This document shows, piece by piece, positions 57,300-64,000 of a DNA stretch of 64,000 bases. The DNA lies in NCBI GenBank assembly GCA_032871835.1, contig CM065295.1, forward strand, positions 22,578,501 through 22,642,500. The letters run 5' to 3'. The DNA comes from Dipteronia dyeriana. Its lineage: Eukaryota; Streptophyta; Magnoliopsida; Sapindales; Sapindaceae. Numbering within the stretch: position 1 is the stretch's first letter; every line of letters starts with the position of its first letter. The translations under genes were made by a program, and so were the position numbers. The notes under the pieces are model-generated. The model had not been told where the DNA came from. It was given only the letters and a program-made list of their open reading frames with translations, and ran no database searches.

Positions 57300-60000
57300 C
57301 CCTGGAGGGAGAAGACAACAAAACATATGGAGACCTAATTAGTGGGGCCAAAACAGGCGGCTCAGCCTGACCTGGCTCATTACGGTGCGTGCTGGGCCCC
57401 TTAACAGGCCGGGCTGAAGAGGCCAGGCTCTTGAACAGCCTGTGCCATGGCCTGGCCTGTTAAGGCTATAGGGTGCCTGACATGGGTTGTGGGCTCTGGC
57501 TGGCGGGCAGCAACTGTTCAATTTTTTTTTTCAAATTTCAATCGTTTGTTTGTCTTTGTTTTTTAAATTGTTTCTTTTCAATTTCTTTTCCATTTTCAAT
57601 TGTTTGTCCAACTTTTTTTTTTCCATATTTTAGTTATTTTTTAATATTTTAAGTTAAAAATTTATTTATAATTTTTACTTATGTATTTTGATTTTTGAGA
57701 AAATAAATTAAAGTTAAAACTTTTTTTTAAGTTAAAAATTTATTTCTTGTTTTATTATTTATTTTAGTTTAATGAGTAATGAAATAAAACGTAAGAATTC
57801 GATTAAATTATATTTTATTTATTTACTAAAATTATTCAAATAAATAAATAAATTCATAAATATGTAACAATTAAGAAAGAGCTGAATTTTATTTACTTAT
57901 TCGTATTTTAGTTTACATGATTTGTGATTGCCTCGTTAAAAACCTTACAAAGAAAAACCTAATGGGATAAAAACTTAGTAAAGGAAAAATAGTGCAATCG
58001 AATTACAAAATTACAAATACATCTATAATTAAAAAATTTAAGTTAAGTCTTCAGTTCTGCTAGGTACTGCTGGAACCGGAAGCCTCTTCGAAGCATATGT
58101 TGGAAAAACTTTGAATTAGTTCTTCATTCACCGGTTGAAGCTGCATCCTCATCTCTGCATGTTCTCAATCATTAAGGCATGTTAATACCTCCATAACCTC
58201 AAGGGTCGAACAAGATCTTCTAGGTTCGATTATACATCCACTGGTGCTGAATGGATATTCTGAACAAACAATAGACACAGGGATGAAGAGTACATCCCGT
58301 GCTAGTTGGGATAATACTGGATAACTCTTGGTATGGTTCTTCTACCATAATAGCAAATCAAATTCTTGGAAGTCCCTTTGATGGGCTATTTCAAACCTAC
58401 TTTTAAAAAAGGTGTTCAATTCACAATGTTGAAATGATGTAGATTAAGACTCTTGGTTGCCAGTTAGGATTCTCCAACTTCTCTTCATCAGTCAGGTGTC
58501 CAGTTGTTCCGACCGTTGCATGTTTCTGTCGCTAAACATGCGCTCATAAAGACGATAAACTTTGAACACCTTGGATTGAGGGTTAATAAAATGTTAAGAT
58601 CTAAATCTAAGTAACCACCAATAAACTCAGTAAATAATTTTAAAATATTTAATTTAATTCTAGGATCTACTATATAACCTAAGGCATAGAGTAAAGGAAT
58701 TTCAGACCAATATTTTTGAAAAAAATTCACAGTTGCCGCAACTACAATGCTTAAGCTAGAATTATCTCTATAAGAGTATAAAATTTCAGACATTTCTAAA
58801 ATTTGATGCAATGCAAGATAAGATGTGGAGTAATAGACCCCCAGTAAGAAGTACATTTGAATCGTAAAAATTCTTTAAAATTTAATAATAATTTATGCCA
58901 CATACCAATCGTTCTCACTTAGGGTTGAACGACCCACTAGGGTCATTTCCATATTATAATAACCCGTAATTTCAGTAGAATAATCAATAGCACTTTGCAA
59001 CATTAGATAAGTGGAGTTACACCTTACCTTACCGGGATATCTGTTTGAAGCCTCATGGGCTGTTTGTCGTTAGTTTTACAGTATTTAGACAAAAATTTCA
59101 CTCTTTGATTAAAGCTGCTGATATAAGAAATGGCATCTCTGATGCGATCTATTTGACAACTTGCATCCTTCAAACCTGATTTCATAACTAAATATATAAT
59201 GTGACATGCACACCATTGGTGGAAGAGATGACCCCCAACTTGAGGGACATTCTAAGCTTAAAACAAGTTAATGGATGACGTGTTTGATGTTGTATTATCT
59301 AATGTAAGGGAAATGATGCGTCCAAGTACCCTAAAATCATTTAAAACTTCAGAAATAACATCATAAATATTTTGAGCGGTATGTTGGAAATCCATGGGAC
59401 AAAAACCAAGAATTCTTTTTTGGATCTTCCGATCAGAATCTAAATAGTGTCCCATGACACATAAATAGTCATGTTTGGAACGTGCGTTCCAAATATCGGA
59501 AGTTAGTGCAATAGAAACACTTAAAAGCTCTAATTGAGCGACCAATTTGACTCGATCGGATTTAAAACATTTTAATAAATCACTTTTAAAACATTTTAGT
59601 AAATCGCTTCTAGTGGTGTTTCTAGATACAACTGTAAATTGAGGGTTGTATGCTTTTTTGATATTTTTTTTAAAAGGACTGTCACCAAAACCAATCGGTT
59701 GATTGGTTTGTGCAATATAACGTGTCATGCATTTCCTAGCATTGGCATTGTTGTATCTCCATGTCGTAACAGACCCATATAGGTTCCGTTGTAGTTGTGT
59801 ATGTCTAGTATCATTTACCTGACCGTGTTTAAGCATGTATGAATCTTTATGCATTTTCAATTGTCCAGTTCCTTTCTTAGAACTTGTCAATATATTCTTA
59901 CAAAATTTACATCGAGCCATAGATACGACTTGACCGTCCGGGCCAGTTACATCTTCAAAATAAATAGAAATTCTAGTAGGATTCATTTCCTACAATTCAT
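57300..60000 (-). mobile_element. Second decayed hAT element, minus strand
   Basis: A GC-rich subterminal region (57345-57515, GGCCTGG/CCAGGC and GGGCTG words) lies downstream of a transposase relic on the minus strand. The 5' end beyond 60000 is replaced by LTR-like sequence, so the element is probably truncated. TIRs were not identified. Confidence 0.6.
58060..59986 (-). pseudogene. hAT transposase relic, related to 37551-41424
   Basis: Opens at the ATG at 59986 and stays open to 59258. MNPTRISIYFEDVTGPDGQV leads into a BED-type finger (ARCKFCKNILTSSKKGTGQL..H). GSVTMWRY-like GSVTTWRYNNANARKC, SIALTSDIWNARSKHDYL and ILGFCPMDF follow. LTLDNTTSNTSS ends the open part. Further relics in other frames include HQWCACHIIYLV (about 59180-59220), NFFQKYWSEIPLLYALGYIV (about 58675-58740) and the dimerisation block SYPVLSQLARDVLFIPVSIV with FSTSGCIIEPRRS (about 58210-58330). 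An 8-residue in-frame tandem duplication (LLKCFKSD twice, 59559-59606) is peculiar to this copy. Non-functional. Confidence 0.85.
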
Positions 60001-60940
60001 AAATATAAAAATATTTAATTATAAATTGTTGGTCGAAAATTCGCTCGGGTGAGGAATTTCAGCTAACACCCTTGAGACCACTACCTCGGAGGTCGCGACT
60101 GGGGGTGGCACCTTCAGTACCTGGTTATGCAAGTTATAAAGGAGATGGGATGTAGGCAATGACAAGATACGCGTAGGATATATAAAAGAAATCACATTGT
60201 TTTATTAACGTGAGTGAATCAAGTGTGACATATAAAAATCTCTCAAACTCTCGCTCTCTCGTGGGTACAATGGGGGTGACAGCTTCGTGCCTGTCGATAA
60301 GTGGATAAAATGAAGACTGTGTTCTTCTTAGAGAATTTAGGCAACAAAAGAGTTTTGTTCTCTATTGGCCAAGTCTCCTTCTTTTTCTTTTTTCTTTTTT
60401 CTCCCTTTCCGCATACTATGGTCAGTGTACTTATCATGGTCCAACTAGGTTTTGCTTGTAGTTTTCCCGCCATGCATATCTGTTGACGGTGATTTTTGGG
60501 TCGTATGGGATTGATCATGCGCCTAACATATTTTTGTAAATTGTTGAAGATGTTATGAGAAAGATAGAAAAAGAAAAAAATCATGCACACATAAGTTTAC
60601 GTGGTAAAACCCCAATGCGGGAAAACGTCCACGGTTACCGGTGACGGCAAGAAGAAATTCATTATAGTATAATGATTACACACTCAATCTCTCATTCTTT
60701 AGTGTATCTCTCTCTCTCTCTTTCTATATATATTTTTCTATGTGTTGTTGTCTATCTGTCGTTATATCTCTTTTACAATATGATTATGGGTCTATTTATA
60801 TGTGTATACAACCCTAACCCTTGTTACAAATAAGGAAATATGATAGTGTTTAATTAGAACTGGTTACATGTTGAAGTCGTCTTTGTCTTCTTTCCTATTT
60901 CGGAGATTTTGTGTATTGAACTAGAGTTTTCATAGGATTC
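60001..60940. repeat. LTR-like sequence fragments
   Basis: The segment from about 60031 (TGTTGGTCGAAAATTCG) and the one from 60481 (TGTTGACGGTGATTTTTGGG) both begin like LTRs. The latter contains TTTACGTGGTAAAACCCC..CGTCCACGG, a phrase common in plant LTRs, and CT-repeats (about 60707-60722). No coding region or partner LTR lies in the window, so orientation and ends are uncertain. Sequence to 60940 appears to continue at 62693 after the solo LTR. Confidence 0.4.
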
Positions 60941-60945
60941 TGGTT

Positions 60946-62687
60946 TGTAAAGTCCTCATTTATTAATTGACTTATTTCGTGAACAAATCATATTTTTGGG
61001 GTATTATGTAAGGGTAGCTTAGGCTCTCAATACCTCATGAGGAGAAGCACCAAAGGTAAAATTCTTGTGCTTCTTGATTTGAAGAGATAGCTGCACACAC
61101 TCATAAATTCATGCATAACTCTTATTCATATATGTTGTGTGTTTATTCTTGTGTTCATTTTGGTTTAAATGACTCTTGTTGATTTATTTGCATCTTGGAA
61201 TTAAATGTTTTATGTCATGATTGTCATTAGAATATGATGCATTTTTCATCACTCTTGAACTTATTGATTGTGTGTGTTTGAGTGTTGAAAATAGGCATTG
61301 TGCTAGTGGTGCACTACTCGACCAACGCACCTCACCAGCGTAACATTCCAGCGGATTGTCGCATGTGTTGTGCCACTGAGTTACGATGATGCACCCGCGT
61401 AAAGATGCAAAAATGGGCAGTGCGCTGGTGGTGCGCTACTCGACTAGCGCAGCCTCACCAGCACAACATTCCAGTGGATCGTCGCATGTGTTGCGCCAGT
61501 CGTCCAGTGCCATTTGTAAAAATAGGTTGTGCGCTGGTGGTGCGCTACTCGACCAGCACACGTCACCAGCGCACATAGAGGAAGCTGGAACATTTTTTTC
61601 AAAATGACCTCACTTTGTTTGGATCTCATATATATATAACTCTTTGGTTTAAGGTCGTGTATGAGTTCAGAATATCATATACTTTCCTTAGAACACATTT
61701 CAAAAGGAAAACTCTTCCAAGAACTCATTTTTAATAACTCAAAGCATTCCCATGTGTATAAAAACTTCATCTTGCATAATCTAAGTTCATTTAGAGTGCA
61801 TCAATTGATATGGTTGCTTCATCACATCTTGTTTGGTAAGTTCTTCACTATCTTCTTACAAGTTAAGTGTTTTGCTTGCTAAGCCATCTCTTTAATTATT
61901 TGTATGCTCTTAGAGCATAATATAGATACAAATTAGAGATTGTTGTGATGACATGATTGAGTGTTGTATTGTGATAGCTAGGATTGTTGTTATTGATAAC
62001 TTCTAGCTAAATCTCTATGCTTTGCATTTAGATATTGTTTAGGACTCCTTGATTGCATTTAGGGATTGCATTATAGTCCTTACCATGCTTAATGTCAACA
62101 TGTGTTGATTTGGCTTTTATGATAGCTTCATAGGATTGCTTGTTCTATGTTTAGCTAAGCTTTATGACATGTCATTTAGCTCTTGATATCTAGGATTGCA
62201 TTTATTGCCATCTCATAATCCTAGATAAGCTTATAAGGTACCCCAGCCTTGTTTGTTGTTTGAATATCATCATATATTCACATAGGGTGTTTATCTCTTC
62301 TTCAAAGAGAAGTAAGTCTTGTGTTGCATCCGGGAGTAGGTTGCTTCAAGCGTAAACAAATTGGACTAGGTTCACTTAATACCGGGATTAGGTAGTGGTA
62401 GTGGTAGTGGGTTATATACCGGGAGTAGGTTGTAACACCTATATCATAAGTGGATTCGTTGTTCGAGTGTGGCGCACTTAACAGCCCATGGTTTTTCCCA
62501 TTTGAAGGGTTTCCACGTATATCTCAAGTGTCTTTAATATTTCCGTAATCTTTACACTTATGATTTTGTTGTAACTAGCTAGGGGCATTTTCGTCAACTT
62601 GACCTTTAACGAAAATTGGGTAAATTTGTTTAAAATCTATTCACCCCCTTCTAGATTAATATTATACACACCAAAATATTTGTTTCA
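60946..62687 (+). mobile_element. Solo LTR of a family related to the 17390-24109 element, TSD TGGTT
   Basis: Starts TGTAAAGTCCTCATTTATTA, ends TTTGTTTCA, flanked by TGGTT at 60941-60945 and 62688-62692. Shared landmarks with the LTRs at 17390 and 22174 include ATTGACTTATTTC near the start, CTTAACAGCCCATGGTTTTT with TTTCCACGTATA near 62480-62520, and ATCTATTCACCCCCTTCTAG at the end. It also contains three tandem copies of a GC-rich unit at 61300-61580. There is no internal region. Confidence 0.85.
61300..61580. repeat. GC-rich tandem repeat, about 110-bp unit
   Basis: Three units containing GTGCGCTGGTGGTGCGCTAC, CTCACCAGCG and TCGTCGCATGTGTTGCGCCA (the last is partial). The phrase CTGGTCGAGTRGCGC on the opposite strand also occurs in the unrelated solo LTR at 40.73-40.82 kb. 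Confidence 0.75.
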
Positions 62688-62692
62688 TGGTT

Positions 62693-63415
62693 GAATGGTT
62701 CGTTTATGATTTATTTCCTGATTGGTGGACAGTCTTTTAGAGGAGTAGAGTTATTGCTTGACTTGGACTCATTTCCTATTGGTGTTTATCCTTCTGAAAG
62801 CTTTGAGTTCTTTCCTGAATAGGATTCTTTGACATTGAAGAGGAAATAAGGATATTTCCTTATTGAAGTACGACTCTAGATTCCTTATTTAAGTAAGACA
62901 ATTCTTCTTCGTATTTGAGTCGTAGTTGCCTTTAATGTCTCCCACGCTTTGTCCAACTGACGAATTTTGTAATCCCGACCAAACTTCTTTTGTCTCGATC
63001 GGATGGTCCCGACCAAGTTGTCTCTACTCGATCAGCTAGTTTCCCCCCAGGTTATTTATGCCCGATCGGTTAGTTTTCTCGACCATCTTGGGTAATCTTG
63101 ACTAGGCCTTGACATCATCTATTAATTGCATTGGACTAATCTTCCCTGATTGACTTTTATGACGTGGCATATCTAATCATGCTGACTTGTCATGCTATCA
63201 AAAAATCCATATAACAATACCCCATCAAATCCGCAAGATAAGCTCTTGACGGCTCAATGAAAGGGATTTGAATAGTTTTGATTTTTTGACATTTTTTGAT
63301 CTTATCGCTTTAACCCGATCAAGTATCTTATTAAAGTAATCGCTTATTTTTTTTTACTGATCAAGTGTCTTATTAAACTGATCAGTCTTGGACTCCTTGA
63401 ATTTTTACTCCCTTG
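62693..63415. other. LTR-like or repeat sequence continuing from 60940
   Basis: No gene. It contains CCCGACCAA and CGATCGG words resembling the minisatellite that follows, suggesting one long repeat element running out of the window. Confidence 0.35.
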
Positions 63416-63790
63416 TAACTGGACCAGTCGGTGTCCTGACTCTCTGCTCAGGATAATTCCCGATCGTCTTTTTATTTGGACTATTCGGTGTCCCGACTCT
63501 TAGCTCAGGATATTCCCCGACTATTTTAATTCGGTCAGTGTCCTGGCCTTTCGCTCAGGATAATTCACAACTATCTTGGTTAGGTCGGTGTCCTGGCTTT
63601 TCGCTCAGGATAATTCCCGACCATGTTGATTTGGTTGGTGTCCTGGCCTTCAGCTCAGGATAATTCCCAACTATCTTGGTCGGGGTCGGTGTTCTGGCTT
63701 TTCGCTCAGGATAATTCCCAACCGTCTTCATTTTTTGGTCTGTGTCCTAGCTTTTCGCTCAAGATAATTTTCGACCGTCTTGAGTCTTTT
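63416..63790 (+). repeat. Minisatellite, about 55-60-bp unit
   Basis: About six to seven units around GGTGTCCTGGCTTTTCGCTC followed by AGGATAATTCCCGAC. Units differ by point changes and small indels in the linker. Confidence 0.85.
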
Positions 63791-64000
63791 GCCAAGAGAT
63801 GTTATGGGAACCTTGCCCCATTTTTTCCTGCTTTCCCCATGTAAACAAGTCACTAAGGACGTCTCCCGGTTTTGTCTGCTTACAAGGGGTTGGCCGAATC
63901 ATTAGTGCAATACTAACACAGCCGGACCCGGTAAAACTGGTAGCTCGGGGTGGCTGGATTGCTGACAGTGCTCTATATGCACCCAGTCAGTTCGGCATGC
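63791..64000. other. End of window, repeat-derived
   Basis: GC-richer sequence without a recognised gene; probably the continuation of the minisatellite-bearing element. Confidence 0.3.

Overview
The window is nuclear DNA of a flowering plant, most likely a eudicot; I cannot name the species. The evidence is intron-containing genes with GT-AG (and one GC-AG) splice sites, plant-type protein families, AT-rich spacers, and abundant Copia, Ty3-like, hAT, Mutator-like and MITE sequence. Only the first 10 kb and one small island near 35 kb hold host genes. The rest is nested and mostly dead transposable elements.

Region 1 (1-10.6 kb, gene-bearing): the last four visible exons of an NADP-dependent isocitrate dehydrogenase gene (+, 900-2135); a complete three-exon CPYC glutaredoxin gene (+, 3315-4270); a Mutator-like TIR element with a target-site duplication (4722-5925); a degenerate tRNA-Gly-like gene carrying a GUC anticodon (-, 5963-6033); and an eight-exon multi-span membrane-protein gene (-, 6518-9952). 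In that last gene every splice junction still fits, but the reading frame is broken twice.

Region 2 (10.6-24.1 kb): stacked MITE-like elements; an internally deleted Ty3-like LTR element (12669-15626) followed by a rearranged, inverted LTR copy; a second Mutator-like fragment with a 20-bp minisatellite and a 37-G run; then a complete 6.7-kb gag-only, non-autonomous LTR retrotransposon (17390-24109, TSD TGTTT).

Region 3 (24.1-34.5 kb): AT-rich spacer, then a satellite array of about 170-bp monomers in strict A-B-C trimer order. The array is split by a PIF/Harbinger-like MITE (26988-28274, TSD TTA) and a degenerate 4.8-kb Copia element (29398-34181, TSD AGTTT).

Region 4 (34.5-42.1 kb): a small intact gene of the plant-specific TIGR01589 family with a GC-AG intron (-, 34614-35203); an unassigned exon-like segment (+, 35309-35416); and a decayed hAT transposon. 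The hAT element has a minisatellite in its 5' intron and is interrupted by a TIR element that itself carries a solo LTR with perfect TSDs.

Region 5 (42.1-64 kb): a four-level nest (hAT-type MITE, a second MITE beside a Copia element, and a solo LTR inside the Copia), GC-skewed low-complexity MITE remains, a second hAT transposase relic (-, about 58.05-59.99 kb), a solo LTR related to the 17.4-kb element (60946-62687, TSD TGGTT), and a minisatellite-bearing repeat that runs off the window.

No operon-like cooperation exists here. The biological interest lies in insertion order, non-autonomous elements, higher-order repeats and gene decay. I did not find convincing evidence of a new biochemical system. 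All family assignments rest on recognising motifs by eye, without database searches.
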